The position numbers were made by a program, and so were the translations under genes. A DNA stretch of 64,000 bases from Streptomyces sp. NBC_00568 (GTDB lineage Bacteria; Actinomycetota; Actinomycetes; Streptomycetales; Streptomycetaceae), in contig NZ_JAPENW010000001.1 in assembly GCF_026341855.1 (NCBI RefSeq), positions 4,703,001 to 4,767,000 of the forward strand, written 5' to 3'. Of the stretch, positions 50,320-59,603 are shown piece by piece. The first letter of the stretch is position 1. The number at the start of each line of letters is the position of its first letter. The notes beneath the pieces were generated by a model. That model was given only the letters and a program-made list of their open reading frames with translations, did not search any database and was not told the origin of the DNA.

Positions 50320-51233
50320 GGGGGTGTCAACTCCTTGGCACCGATGGGGGGTTGAGGTGCCTCGTCATGCTTGGGCATGGCGAGCAGCACGGCCACCGCG
50401 AGAACGGTGCCGGCCAGCCGCAGCGCGAGCCGGACCGGTTCGTGCGGCAGCGCCTCGCCGAACGTGAGCGTGCCGAGCACCGCCGTGAACAGACAGGTCA
50501 CGGTCGTGCAGACCGGCACGATCAGCGAGGCCCGGCAGCGCTGGAGCGCCGCCTGCGACATGACCAGACCGAACGCGCCGGTGAAGAGCAGGAGATAGGG
50601 GTACGGGGAGCGCAGCAGGCCGACGACCGCGCCGCCCGGGTCATGGGTCGTCAGGCGGCTCGACACCCCCTTGATGGCGAGCGAGCTCACCCCGTACAGC
50701 AGGCCGACCGCCACCCCGTACTCGACGCCGGTGGTCGGCATCCGGTGCCGGTGCCGGGAGCGGCGCTCGGCGGCCCCGTACAGCCATACGCCCAGCGAGA
50801 GCGAGGGCAGGCAGACCGTGAGGACCAGCGGTGCCGGGGCACCCCGGCCGACCGTGTCGGAGTTCTCGCGCAGGGACAGCACGACCATCAGCAGGGCGAG
50901 GAGGATCGCGCCCAGCGCGTACCGTTCGCGGCCCGTCGTCTCCTCGCCGAGCAGCCGGGAGGAGAGCAGCACGAGGAGGACGAGCCCGGACACGAAGATC
51001 GCCTGGGCGGCGGCGATCGGCAGGGTGCGGTACACGGCCAGCTGCGCGGCGAACCCGGAGGCCAGCGCGAGAGAGCCGCCGATCCACAGCGGGCTGCCGA
51101 GGACCAGGCGCAGCAGCCGGGCGGGACGGCGGATGTCGACCTCGGGCAGGGCCGCCAACGCGCGTTTCTCCAGGACGAATCCGGTGCTGTACAGGACGTT
51201 CGCCAGCAGAGCCGCGGCCACTCCCCACCACAT
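50316..51233 (-). CDS. DMT/EamA-type transporter
   Basis: A 305-residue membrane protein with about ten helices and two EamA-like halves (L-L-A-N-V-L-Y-S-T-G-F-V-L-E-K-R at the start; A-L-Q-R-C-R-A-S-L-I-V-P-V-C-T-T-V in the second half). It may flip or import a glycan or lipid precursor, judging from its place in the operon. It overlaps the Trm112-like gene by four bases. Confidence 0.88.
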   Translation of the reverse strand: MWWGVAAALLANVLYSTGFVLEKRALAALPEVDIRRPARLLRLVLGSPLWIGGSLALASGFAAQLAVYRTLPIAAAQAIFVSGLVLLVLLSSRLLGEETTGRERYALGAILLALLMVVLSLRENSDTVGRGAPAPLVLTVCLPSLSLGVWLYGAAERRSRHRHRMPTTGVEYGVAVGLLYGVSSLAIKGVSSRLTTHDPGGAVVGLLRSPYPYLLLFTGAFGLVMSQAALQRCRASLIVPVCTTVTCLFTAVLGTLTFGEALPHEPVRLALRLAGTVLAVAVLLAMPKHDEAPQPPIGAKELTPP

Positions 51234-51236
51234 GGG

Positions 51237-52025
51237 CTACGTCCTTCGCGCGTGCAGAAGCAGGATGGAGGACAGGGACGGCGCGGCACAGGCCAGCCGG
51301 TCCAGCGCGCGCAGCGGACGCGGTACGCCGTGGAAGGGCGCGCCCGCGAGCCGGACGACCTCGAAGCCGGAGGCGGTCACGAACTCCCGCAGTGCGCGGG
51401 CCGTGTAGAGCCGCAGATGGCCGACGACCTCCCGCCCCGGACGGCCGTGGACGGCGCGCAGGCTCACCTCGGAGAAGACGGGCTGGACGCCGGCGAGCAG
51501 CAGGCCGCGGTTGTACCAGGCGGCGAGGTTCGGGGTGGACAGCATCAAGTGGCCGCCGGGGCGCAGGACCCGGCGGATCTCGTCGAGGGCGCCGTCCGGG
51601 TCCACCAGGTGCTCGACGACCTCGCTGAAGAGCACCGCGTCCGCCGTCTCCTTCGCGAACGGCAGCCCTCCGTCGGCGAGTTCGCCGCGAATCGCGTACG
51701 GGACGCGGGTGCGGGCCCGGCGGAGGGCGTCCTGCGACCAGTCGACGCCGACCACGCGGTGCCCGGCCAGGAAGGGCGCGGCGGTCGCTGCGGCGGTGCC
51801 GTCGCCGCAGCCGATGTCGAGCACGGTCCTGGCGCCCGCCGTGGCCGGGCCGAGCGCCGCGGCCAGCATCCGCGCCTGGCGCAGGCTGCGCGGGGTGCCG
51901 GAGGCGACGGGCACGGCCGGGTCCTCGTAGAAGTCCCGGAGTCCCCCACGCGCGCCCGGTGCCGGTGCGGACGGGATGGCCGGTGCGGACGGGGTGGTTC
52001 TCGTCGACTTCGCGCCGGTCGTCAT
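51237..52025 (-). CDS. Class I SAM-dependent methyltransferase
   Basis: A 262-residue methyltransferase. The first 30 residues are Thr/Ala/Pro-rich. Motif I is V-L-D-I-G-C-G-D-G-T, followed by V-V-G-V-D-W-S, D-A-V-L-F-S-E-V-V-E-H-L-V-D-P and V-L-R-P-G-G-H-L-M-L-S-T-P-N-L-A-A-W-Y-N-R, a UbiE/Coq5-like pattern found in glycan and lipid modification. It starts at ATG 52025 overlapping the condensation-protein stop by four bases, and ends 3 bases before the transporter start. Confidence 0.92.
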   Translation of the reverse strand: MTTGAKSTRTTPSAPAIPSAPAPGARGGLRDFYEDPAVPVASGTPRSLRQARMLAAALGPATAGARTVLDIGCGDGTAAATAAPFLAGHRVVGVDWSQDALRRARTRVPYAIRGELADGGLPFAKETADAVLFSEVVEHLVDPDGALDEIRRVLRPGGHLMLSTPNLAAWYNRGLLLAGVQPVFSEVSLRAVHGRPGREVVGHLRLYTARALREFVTASGFEVVRLAGAPFHGVPRPLRALDRLACAAPSLSSILLLHARRT

Positions 52026-53671
52026 CCGCCAGTCGCCTCCCTCTCCTGTGTCGCGTGCAGGTAGTGCTCGAAGAGGTCGCGGAGATGAGCTCCGTCGCCG
52101 TGCCCGAGCAGGCTGCGCGACCAGCGCAGCGCCAGGTGCAGACGGCCCGCGGTGGACGCGGTCGTGACGGTCAGGCCGCGGGGCGTGCGGGCCGGGGCCG
52201 AGAACCAGACCGCGTGGGCGCGGCCCGCCTCCTCGCCGAAGTCGAGGGCGTAGGGGATGCGGCCGATGTTGCTGAGCAGCACGGTCGACGTCCAGGGCCC
52301 GGCCGCCCTGCGCAGGCCCCGGGTGGCCGTGGCGCGCCAGGCCACCGGCACCACGGGTGCCGTCAACAGAGCCGCACCATGCCCGAGTTGGGGCCGGTCG
52401 GCCGATTTCAGGGCGCGTGTGCGGGTGGCCGTACGGCGCAGCAGCTCGCCCATCCGGGACGCGTCCACCTCCTCGGGGGCGAACGTCACCTCGACCAGCC
52501 GTGTTCCGTTGCCGATCGGCATGTCCGTGCCGCGCGGCCGGTCGTCGACCGGCATGGTGATGCGCAGCGGCCGGGGGCGCGCGCCGTGTTCCCTGTTCCA
52601 GTGGGCGACCATCAGCGCGGTGGCGGCCATGAGCTGGTCGTTCACCGTGTAGGGGGAGCCCTTGGGCCGGCGGGGCACACCGAGTTCGGTGACGATCAGA
52701 CCGTTGCCGGGGGAGGCCTCGGGGCTGCCGGGGGCGACCCGGGCGGGCGGGGTCCAGGTGGAGGGCGCCTTCCCGGACGCCGGCTCCGGGGTGTCCGGGG
52801 TGCGCACGGGCGGGGCGGAGGGCGTGTTGTCCCTGCCCCCGTACAGCTCCGCGGCGGTGGCGAGGACACGGAGGCAGGCGGGGCCGTCCAGGGCGGTGTG
52901 GTTGATGGTGAGGAAGAGGACGGTGCCCTTGCGGGCCGGATCGCCCGTGTCTTCGGGGGTGGCCGTGCGGGCCTTGGGCTCGCGCGTGCTTTCCAGGGTG
53001 CCTGCGCGGGCGGCCGGATCGCCGGTGCTTCCGGGGGTGGTGGTGCCCTCGGGGGGCGCCGGTCGGGCCGGATCGCCCGTGTTTTCGGGGGTGGCCGGGC
53101 GGGCGGGCGCGCGCGAGGGATCGGGGCGGGGCGCTCGGCGGCCGGCGCCCTCCGGGGCGGGTGCGCGGCGGCCGTCGGGTGTCTCGCGGTGACCGCCCGG
53201 GGTGTGCTCGGGGCCGGGCCCGCCCACCGCGTCCGTCGCCTCGCTCCCCACCGCCGGACCCGCCCCCCGCACCACCTCCAGGCGGATCGGCGGGGACGCC
53301 GACAGGGGCGGGGCCTCCTGAAGAGCCCTGGTCCGCGCGGTGCGGAGGGCGTCCCGGCTCGGGGGCGGGAAGGACACCACCCGCAGGTCCGGCTCCGCGG
53401 TCAGCTCCCACTCGTAGCGGCGGCGGTACCAGGGCCCGGCGGCCTCGCGCATCAGGATGCGCGGATGGCGGCGGAGGGCCTCGGTGAACGCGGCCGTCAG
53501 GCGGGCCGGGTCGAGCCGGCCCGGCAGGTGGACCTCGATGTGGACGGTCTCGGGTTCCTCCTCCTGGAGGCAGTGCCGGGCGACCTCGTCCACCACCGGG
53601 AACGGAACGCGTACGGCGGGTCCCGCGGGGCCGCCCGTGCCGTCCCGTGCCGGATGCTCCACCGCGGTCAT
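52022..53671 (-). CDS. Condensation-domain-like acyltransferase
   Basis: A 549-residue protein with the fold of NRPS condensation domains and mycobacterial PapA acyltransferases. The catalytic motif appears as N-H-T-A-L-D-G (first His replaced by Asn, the catalytic second His kept), and the later P-V-D-D-R-P and L-L-S-N-I-G-R-I-P motifs are in place. Between about residues 125 and 240 it carries a disordered insertion of Pro/Thr/Gly/Glu/Asp repeats (T-P-E-N-T-G-D-P-A-R, T-P-E-D-T-G-D-P-A-R). Standing alone in a glycan operon, it probably transfers an acyl group onto the glycan or a lipid. It overlaps the genes on both sides. Confidence 0.85.
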   Translation of the reverse strand: MTAVEHPARDGTGGPAGPAVRVPFPVVDEVARHCLQEEEPETVHIEVHLPGRLDPARLTAAFTEALRRHPRILMREAAGPWYRRRYEWELTAEPDLRVVSFPPPSRDALRTARTRALQEAPPLSASPPIRLEVVRGAGPAVGSEATDAVGGPGPEHTPGGHRETPDGRRAPAPEGAGRRAPRPDPSRAPARPATPENTGDPARPAPPEGTTTPGSTGDPAARAGTLESTREPKARTATPEDTGDPARKGTVLFLTINHTALDGPACLRVLATAAELYGGRDNTPSAPPVRTPDTPEPASGKAPSTWTPPARVAPGSPEASPGNGLIVTELGVPRRPKGSPYTVNDQLMAATALMVAHWNREHGARPRPLRITMPVDDRPRGTDMPIGNGTRLVEVTFAPEEVDASRMGELLRRTATRTRALKSADRPQLGHGAALLTAPVVPVAWRATATRGLRRAAGPWTSTVLLSNIGRIPYALDFGEEAGRAHAVWFSAPARTPRGLTVTTASTAGRLHLALRWSRSLLGHGDGAHLRDLFEHYLHATQEREATGG

Positions 53672-56600
53672 GCCGACGTGTCCTTCCCCGTGTCGTTCCG
53701 GGGCTCCTCGGGCGGCGTCGCCCGGAACCTCGGCTTGCGGAAAGCGATCCGCGCGGTCGGCGGGTCGGGCTCGGTCCGGGCCGATCCGGGCCCACGCGCG
53801 GAGATCGTGGGCCCGGAGGTGACCCCGGCCCCGGGCACGGCATCCCGGGGCCCGTCCCCGGCCGCACCGGCACCCCGCTCAGGGGTACCCGCCCCGCCCG
53901 CCTGCTCCCGGGCGCCGGCTTCACCCGCCGCCTGCCGGTTCCCGGGTTCGGCCGTCCCGGCCTCCCGCTCCGTCGGCCGGACTCCGGGTTCCGGCGCACC
54001 GGTCCCGGCCGGAGAGGCCTCGTGCTCCGCCGCGCGGGCCTCCCGTTCCGGCGGGGTGGCACCCCGGCGCGCCCTGAACCCGGCCGGCAGGGTTCCCGGG
54101 CCGCGCGTCTCGCCACGTACCCGTTGCGGCAGCGGTGCCGTGGGCGCCGACGACGAACCCGGCGGCACCGACGACCCCGCGACGGCCGCCGCCGCGGAAC
54201 CACCGGGTTCCGGCACACTCACCAGACCCGCGAACAGCCCGATCAGCGCCAGGAGTTGAGCGGCGTACCCGAACGCGCCCGCTCCCGCCGAGACCGGCGA
54301 TCCCGCACCCGTCGCCGCCGCGATCCCCGCCCCGGCGAGCGCGAGGAACGCGATCGGCACGAGCAGCGTGTGCCGGCGCCGGGCGAGCAGGGCCAGGGCC
54401 GGAACCAGCAGGGCGAGGAAGCCCGCCACGACCACACCGACCAGGGTGAGGGCGACCAGGCCCGGCCACAGGCCGGGCGGCGGCGGAACCGGCTGGGGCT
54501 CGTCGGGGTTCGGTGAGCGGCGGCGCCACACGACGAGGCCCACGAGCACGGCGACGGCGACCCCGCCGCCGATCAGCCCGGCCTCGTACGTCGTCGAGGG
54601 CTCGTACGACAGCTTGACCGTGCCGCCCGCGCCGGACGGGATCCGCCAGCCCTGCTGCCAGCCGTCGAGCCGCACCGGCGTCAGCTTTCTGCCGTTCAGG
54701 GTGGCCTTCCAGCCGTCGTTGAAGTTCTCGTACGTCGTCAGGTACGAGGCCGTGACGCCCGCGCCGACCGTGACCTCGCGGCGGTCGCCCAGCCAGTCCC
54801 GTATCTTCAGGGCCCGACCGGAACCGGTGGCCTCGGCCGGTGTGCCGCGGGTCAGTGTCACGTCCGTGACGGCCAGCGGCCCGCCGTCGCCCGCCTCGAT
54901 CCGGTGCGACCCCTCGGAGAGCGACACGTCGGTTCCCGGACGCCCCTTCTGGCAGAGCGTCACCTCGACGGCCCGGCGTTCCACCAGGTCCCGCACCGTC
55001 CCCTTCGCGCTCGTCTCGTACAGCTTCCCGTCGACGGCGACGACCGGGCCCTTCCCGCAGGGGAGCGAGAAGGGGCGGGTGCCGGACGGCTGCGGGGTGC
55101 GGTACTGGTCGAGCGCGGGGATGTACGCCTCCGTGATGCCGACCGGCAGTTGCAGGTCGGCTCCGGCCACCGGGTTGTGGACGGTCAGCGGCGCGGTCTC
55201 GGTGACGGTGATGTCGAGGTGGTCGGTGGTGATCGGGTCGAAGCGGGCCCAGCCGTTCTCGTCGACCCCGGCGATCGCCGCGCCGTCCGGGGAGCTGATG
55301 TCGATCTTCGTCGGGCGGGTCGACAGACCCCCCGCCGGGGCCAGCACGATGGACGAGACGGGCTGCTTGCCGGGCCAGCTCAGATGGATCGTCGGGTTGC
55401 CGCCCGCGATCCACGCCGTCGTCAGGTCGCCGTCGGTGAGGTTGCGCGCGGACAGGCCCGCGCCCAGCCTCGCCGTCGAGTCCGCGGTCGCCGTGATCCG
55501 GTTCTGCTGCTCGGGCGCGACCTCGTACAGCAGCTTGTCGAGTTCCTCGCCCGGCACGGGGACGGCGTTCGCCCTCATCGTGTACGTCCCCGAGGCCGAG
55601 GTGGAGAAGAGCCGGTGCAGGCCCGCCTCGGTCCCTGTAGGGGAGAGGCCGGTCGGGTCGGTGGAACGGTGCAGGGAGACGATCTCGGAGGAGGCGTCCG
55701 AACCCGACGCGTCCGTGGGGAGCCTCAGCAGACGGGTCACCCGCACGTCGGGCAGCTCGATCTCGGAGAAGCCCGCGCCGGTGAGCCCGGCGTGCCGCGC
55801 GGTGGAGCCGGTGATCGTGAGCTTCAGCCAACTCGTCGATCCATAAGGAGCCTTGACGGACTGCTTCATGCCGTTCGGCCGGAGGTAGCTGGTCGCCGAG
55901 CCCTTCTCCGTCTCGACCCGGACCCGGGTCGCGGCCGAGCGCACACCGTCCTGCGGCAGCGGGATCACGTCGAAGGTCGTGGGCATGTCCACGGAACCGT
56001 CGAAGCGGATCCGCAGCCACTGGCCGTCCGCCGAGCCCGCCGCGCCCTCGGCCCACGCCGTGCCGGGGTTCCCGTCGAAGGCGTTCACCGGGTCGTACTG
56101 CGGGAGATGGAACAGCCAGTTGCCGCTGGACGACGCCGTGACGGAGCGGGCGCCGCGCAGCTCCGCGACGGTCTGGTGCCGGACGCCCTCGGTCGGAAGG
56201 ATCTGGCGCGGCTTCCTGCCGGGGTCCTGCACGCTGTCGCTGTCGTTGCGCTGGTCGCGCGTGTACGTGTACGAGGTGTTGGCGTCGATCAGGCCGAAGC
56301 GGGTGTCGGCGCGGCGCAGCCCGTCGCCCACCACCTGGACCGTCGGGGTTCCGAGACCGGGATGGTTGTCGCCGGTCAGCACGGCGGCGCGGCCGCGTAC
56401 CGCGGGGTCGGAGGCCAGCGGCAGCAGCGATTCGGGGCCGCCGGAGACCACGGCGGTGTCGGCGATCGCCTTCAGTCCGGCCTGCCCGGGCCGTGCCACC
56501 GCCTGATCGGCCGGCTCGTAGATCTCCACCGCGCGCCGGCGCGGATACAGTCCCTCGACCTGCATCGGGGTGTCGTCCGCGATCCGGCCGCCGGTCATGA

Positions 56601-58320
56601 CCGGCCCGAATCCGTCGACCCGCCGGTAGCCGGACTGTTCCAGGGTCCGACGCACGGTCGCGGTCGGGACATAGCCGATCTGGTCGGGGTCGAGGTCGTT
56701 GCGCACGACAACGTAGTAGAGGCCGGCGCGGCTCAAGTAGTCCGCCAGGCCCGGGACATGGCCGCCGGTCAGCAGGGCCTGCTCGACCGCGTCCATGGCG
56801 CGCCGGTTGCCCGCGGTCCCGAAGGGGACGTAGTCGCGCTCGGCCCAGCGGGAGTCGGCGAGCACGTCGAGCGGCTCGTCGATGGGGGAGCCCCAGGTGT
56901 AGATGCCGTGCGCGGTGGCGGGGACGACGAGGGCGCGGGAGTCCGGCGAGTACTTCTTCAGCCAGTCGGCGGTGGTCTGCCAGTAGCGGGGGAGTTCCTG
57001 GAACGAACCGGGTTGCAGGATCGACCCGTTGAGATAGGGCCAGGCCAGTCCGGGCAGGACGAGGACCGCCGCTATCAGCGGGGCGAAGCGCCGGCCGCGC
57101 ACCGGGCGGGCGCCGCGCGGCTGCGCCGCGACGCCCACCAGATGCGCCAGGCCGAGGGTGAGGGCGAGCGCGAGGCCCGTCTGGAACTTGTAGATGTTGC
57201 GGAAGGGGACGAGCCAGCCGTTCAGCCAGTCCTGGACCACGCCGTGGAAGGGCGCGCCGAACGAACCGCCGTACCCGGCGAGGGTGATGAGCGCGACCGA
57301 CAGGACGGTCAGCACGAGCCAGCGGCGCTCGGGGATGTCACGTCTCGCCAGTCCCGCGAGGCCGAGTCCCGCCGCGAGTGCCGAGCAGACGATGACGATC
57401 ACCGAGGACGCGACGGACCAGCCGGCCGGCAGCCAGGCCTCGCCGAAGTGTAGATACGCCACCCAGTTGCCGGCCCCGCGCAGCGACTCGGTGGCCGACA
57501 TGGTGGCCGTCGTGGTCCCCGAAGTCTCTATGTAGGGAAGGAAGTTCTCGCCGTAGACGCCGAGCAGCAGCAGCGCGATCCACCACCAGGCGGTCGCGAG
57601 GATCACGCCCGGCACCCACCACGCGATGAGCTTGCGCTGCCGGGGTCCGCGGGGGCGGGACAGCAGATAGAGCCCGACCGGGAGGAGCGACGCGAGGGTC
57701 GCGGCCGCGTTCACCCCGCCCATGAAGGGGACGACCAGCGCCGAGCGCAGGGCCGCGATCCGGGCGGTGTACCGCTCGTTCGTGAGCGGCAGCAGGACCC
57801 AGGGGAGGAGAGCGCCCGGGAGCGCGGCCGCCGAGGTCGACCCGACCACGATCGTGAAGACCGGCCACAGCGCGTACGCGACGGCGGCCAGGAGGCGGGA
57901 CGCGCCGCTGCCGGTCCGCAGCCGCTCGGCCAGCCTGAGCGCGCCCCAGAAGGCGACGGTCACGATGACCGACAGCCACAGCCGCTCCGCCAGCCACACG
58001 GGGAGGTGGACCAGCCGGCACAGGCCGTAGTACGGCAGCATCGGCCAGGCGTAGCCGACGTACTGGTCCTGGAGGCCGCCGAAGCCGCCCCGGTCGTGCC
58101 ACAGCTGCCCCAGGTCGGAGAGGAACTGCCAGGGGTCGAGCGCGACACCGAGCTTGGTGTCGAAGGTCGTGCGCCCGGGGTGCACGGCCAGGAACAGCGC
58201 GAACACCACGGCCCAGAATCCCAGCAGCCAGCGCCGGGAGCGCGGCCCCTCCGGGGGGCCTGACGTGCCGGCGCCGGTGCGGACGGCTGCCGGGGGAGGA
58301 GCCTGGACCGTGCTCGTCAT
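53668..58320 (-). CDS. AftD-like alpha-(1->3)-arabinofuranosyltransferase family protein
   Basis: A 1550-residue membrane glycosyltransferase of the GT-C type. Residues about 30-470 contain about 11 membrane helices with the DUF3367/AftD pattern (F-D-T-K-L-G-V-A-L-D-P-W, Q-D-Q-Y-V-G-Y-A-W-P-M-L-P). The large outer part has two or more carbohydrate-binding modules of the discoidin type (D-G-N-P-G-T-A-W, D-G-D-L-T-T-A-W). More membrane helices follow at about 1285-1400, then a 150-residue Ala/Pro/Glu repeat tail. In mycobacteria AftD adds branching arabinofuranose to arabinogalactan and lipoarabinomannan; Streptomyces lacks that wall, so the acceptor here must be another glycan. Confidence 0.9.
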   Translation of the reverse strand: MTSTVQAPPPAAVRTGAGTSGPPEGPRSRRWLLGFWAVVFALFLAVHPGRTTFDTKLGVALDPWQFLSDLGQLWHDRGGFGGLQDQYVGYAWPMLPYYGLCRLVHLPVWLAERLWLSVIVTVAFWGALRLAERLRTGSGASRLLAAVAYALWPVFTIVVGSTSAAALPGALLPWVLLPLTNERYTARIAALRSALVVPFMGGVNAAATLASLLPVGLYLLSRPRGPRQRKLIAWWVPGVILATAWWWIALLLLGVYGENFLPYIETSGTTTATMSATESLRGAGNWVAYLHFGEAWLPAGWSVASSVIVIVCSALAAGLGLAGLARRDIPERRWLVLTVLSVALITLAGYGGSFGAPFHGVVQDWLNGWLVPFRNIYKFQTGLALALTLGLAHLVGVAAQPRGARPVRGRRFAPLIAAVLVLPGLAWPYLNGSILQPGSFQELPRYWQTTADWLKKYSPDSRALVVPATAHGIYTWGSPIDEPLDVLADSRWAERDYVPFGTAGNRRAMDAVEQALLTGGHVPGLADYLSRAGLYYVVVRNDLDPDQIGYVPTATVRRTLEQSGYRRVDGFGPVMTGGRIADDTPMQVEGLYPRRRAVEIYEPADQAVARPGQAGLKAIADTAVVSGGPESLLPLASDPAVRGRAAVLTGDNHPGLGTPTVQVVGDGLRRADTRFGLIDANTSYTYTRDQRNDSDSVQDPGRKPRQILPTEGVRHQTVAELRGARSVTASSSGNWLFHLPQYDPVNAFDGNPGTAWAEGAAGSADGQWLRIRFDGSVDMPTTFDVIPLPQDGVRSAATRVRVETEKGSATSYLRPNGMKQSVKAPYGSTSWLKLTITGSTARHAGLTGAGFSEIELPDVRVTRLLRLPTDASGSDASSEIVSLHRSTDPTGLSPTGTEAGLHRLFSTSASGTYTMRANAVPVPGEELDKLLYEVAPEQQNRITATADSTARLGAGLSARNLTDGDLTTAWIAGGNPTIHLSWPGKQPVSSIVLAPAGGLSTRPTKIDISSPDGAAIAGVDENGWARFDPITTDHLDITVTETAPLTVHNPVAGADLQLPVGITEAYIPALDQYRTPQPSGTRPFSLPCGKGPVVAVDGKLYETSAKGTVRDLVERRAVEVTLCQKGRPGTDVSLSEGSHRIEAGDGGPLAVTDVTLTRGTPAEATGSGRALKIRDWLGDRREVTVGAGVTASYLTTYENFNDGWKATLNGRKLTPVRLDGWQQGWRIPSGAGGTVKLSYEPSTTYEAGLIGGGVAVAVLVGLVVWRRRSPNPDEPQPVPPPPGLWPGLVALTLVGVVVAGFLALLVPALALLARRRHTLLVPIAFLALAGAGIAAATGAGSPVSAGAGAFGYAAQLLALIGLFAGLVSVPEPGGSAAAAVAGSSVPPGSSSAPTAPLPQRVRGETRGPGTLPAGFRARRGATPPEREARAAEHEASPAGTGAPEPGVRPTEREAGTAEPGNRQAAGEAGAREQAGGAGTPERGAGAAGDGPRDAVPGAGVTSGPTISARGPGSARTEPDPPTARIAFRKPRFRATPPEEPRNDTGKDTSA

Positions 58321-59603
58321 GGTGGACACCGCCGGAGGATGAGGAGAAGGTTCCAGGTGGCGAACTCGCGCAGCCCCGGCGCCTTGGCGACGGCCTCCGC
58401 GAGGAAGGGCCAGTAGCGGGAACGGGCCGAGACGACCGTGATGTCGTCGCGGGCGCGTACCTGCCGCAGGGTGGTGCCGATGTGTACGGCGAAGAGGTTC
58501 TCGCCGAGGGTGTGCTTCGCGGGCCTGCCGGTTCGGCGCCGGTAGCGGGCGCGGGCCCGTTCGGCGCCGAAGTAGTGCCAGGGCGCCCACTCGTGACCGC
58601 CCCACGGGGACAGCCAGTTGGTGAAGGACACGTAGATGAGCCCGTCCGGGCGGGTCACCCGGACCATTTCGCTGAGGAAGGTCTGCGGATCCGCCACGTG
58701 CTCGAGGACGTTGGAGGAGAAGCAGACGTCCGCGACGCCGTCCGCGAGCGGCAGCAGATAGCCGTCCGCGACGACGGCCGACTCGGGCGGCTTCGGGCCG
58801 AGTTCCCGCATGTCCGGCTCGAAGAGATAGGCGTGCGCGCCGCGTCGCCGGAACTCCTCGGTGAAGTAGCCGCCGCCGCCCCCGACGTCCACGACGGTGC
58901 GGCCCTCGACCGGCCCGTACGCCGCCTCGACCTGGTCGGCGGCGTCCCGGGCGAGCAGCGCGTAGCAGGACGCCGGGTCGTCCTGTTCGCGCAGGAAGGC
59001 ACGGAAGAGGGCGAGGGAGCGGCGTACGGAGGGGTCCTTGAGACCGGTTCCGACACCGGCACCGGAACGTTTCCGCTTGCGGTTCACCACCCGCCCGCCG
59101 CCCGTCGTCAGATCCGCACCGGCATCCGTCCGCGGGCCGCTGGCCGGCGAGGCCGGCGCGGTCGGCGAGGTCGGCGCGGTCGGCATCGGTCCTTCGCCGG
59201 TCGGTGTCGTCCGTCCGGCACCGGACGGTGAAGTCCGTCCGGGACTGTTCGGGGTCGGTTCGCCGTCGGTCGGTGTCGTCGGTCCGGGACTGGTCGGGGT
59301 CGGTCCGGCACCGGATGGTGAAGTCCGTCCGGGATTGTTCGGGGTCGGTTCGCCGTCGGTCGGTGTCGTCGGTCCGGGACTGGTCGGGGTCGGTCCGGCA
59401 CCGGATGGTGAAGTCCGTCCGGGATTGTTCGGGGTCGGTTCGCCGTCGGTCGGTGAAGTCCGTCCGGGACTGGTCGGCATCGGTCCTTCGCCGGTCGGGG
59501 GCGTCCGTCCGGCACCGGTCGGCGTCGTCCGTCCGTCGCCGGTCGGTCCGGCGTCGGTCCGGGCGTCTCCGTCGGCGGGCCCGGTGGACCCGGTGGCCGT
59601 CAC
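58317..59603 (-). CDS. Class I methyltransferase with repetitive N-terminal region
   Basis: A 428-residue protein. The start is GTG 59603, overlapping the glycosyltransferase stop by four bases. Residues 1-165 are disordered Pro/Thr/Gly/Ser repeats encoded by the 90-bp DNA repeat described separately. Residues about 180-428 are a SAM-dependent methyltransferase: V-V-D-V-G-G-G-G-G-Y-F-T-E-E-F, Y-L-F-E-P-D, C-F-S-S-N-V-L-E-H-V-A-D-P and F-T-N-W-L-S-P-W-G-G-H-E-W-A-P-W-H-Y-F-G. The long low-complexity lead is unusual for the family and was probably acquired by repeat expansion. It precedes the AftD-like gene with a four-base overlap. Confidence 0.88.
   Translation of the reverse strand: MTATGSTGPADGDARTDAGPTGDGRTTPTGAGRTPPTGEGPMPTSPGRTSPTDGEPTPNNPGRTSPSGAGPTPTSPGPTTPTDGEPTPNNPGRTSPSGAGPTPTSPGPTTPTDGEPTPNSPGRTSPSGAGRTTPTGEGPMPTAPTSPTAPASPASGPRTDAGADLTTGGGRVVNRKRKRSGAGVGTGLKDPSVRRSLALFRAFLREQDDPASCYALLARDAADQVEAAYGPVEGRTVVDVGGGGGYFTEEFRRRGAHAYLFEPDMRELGPKPPESAVVADGYLLPLADGVADVCFSSNVLEHVADPQTFLSEMVRVTRPDGLIYVSFTNWLSPWGGHEWAPWHYFGAERARARYRRRTGRPAKHTLGENLFAVHIGTTLRQVRARDDITVVSARSRYWPFLAEAVAKAPGLREFATWNLLLILRRCPP
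59217..59453. repeat. 90-bp tandem repeat within the methyltransferase gene
   Basis: Two full copies and one partial copy of a 90-bp unit (marked by GGCACCGGA at 59217, 59307 and 59397), nearly identical, encoding 30-residue blocks containing T-P-T-D-G-E-P-T-P-N. Each unit divides into two 15-residue sub-repeats. The near-identity implies recent duplication. Confidence 0.9.

Noticed and set aside
59217..59453. Tandem repeats considered as a noncoding repeat or CRISPR
   Set aside because: The unit is exactly 90 bp, keeps the reading frame and lies inside a methyltransferase gene; no spacers are present.
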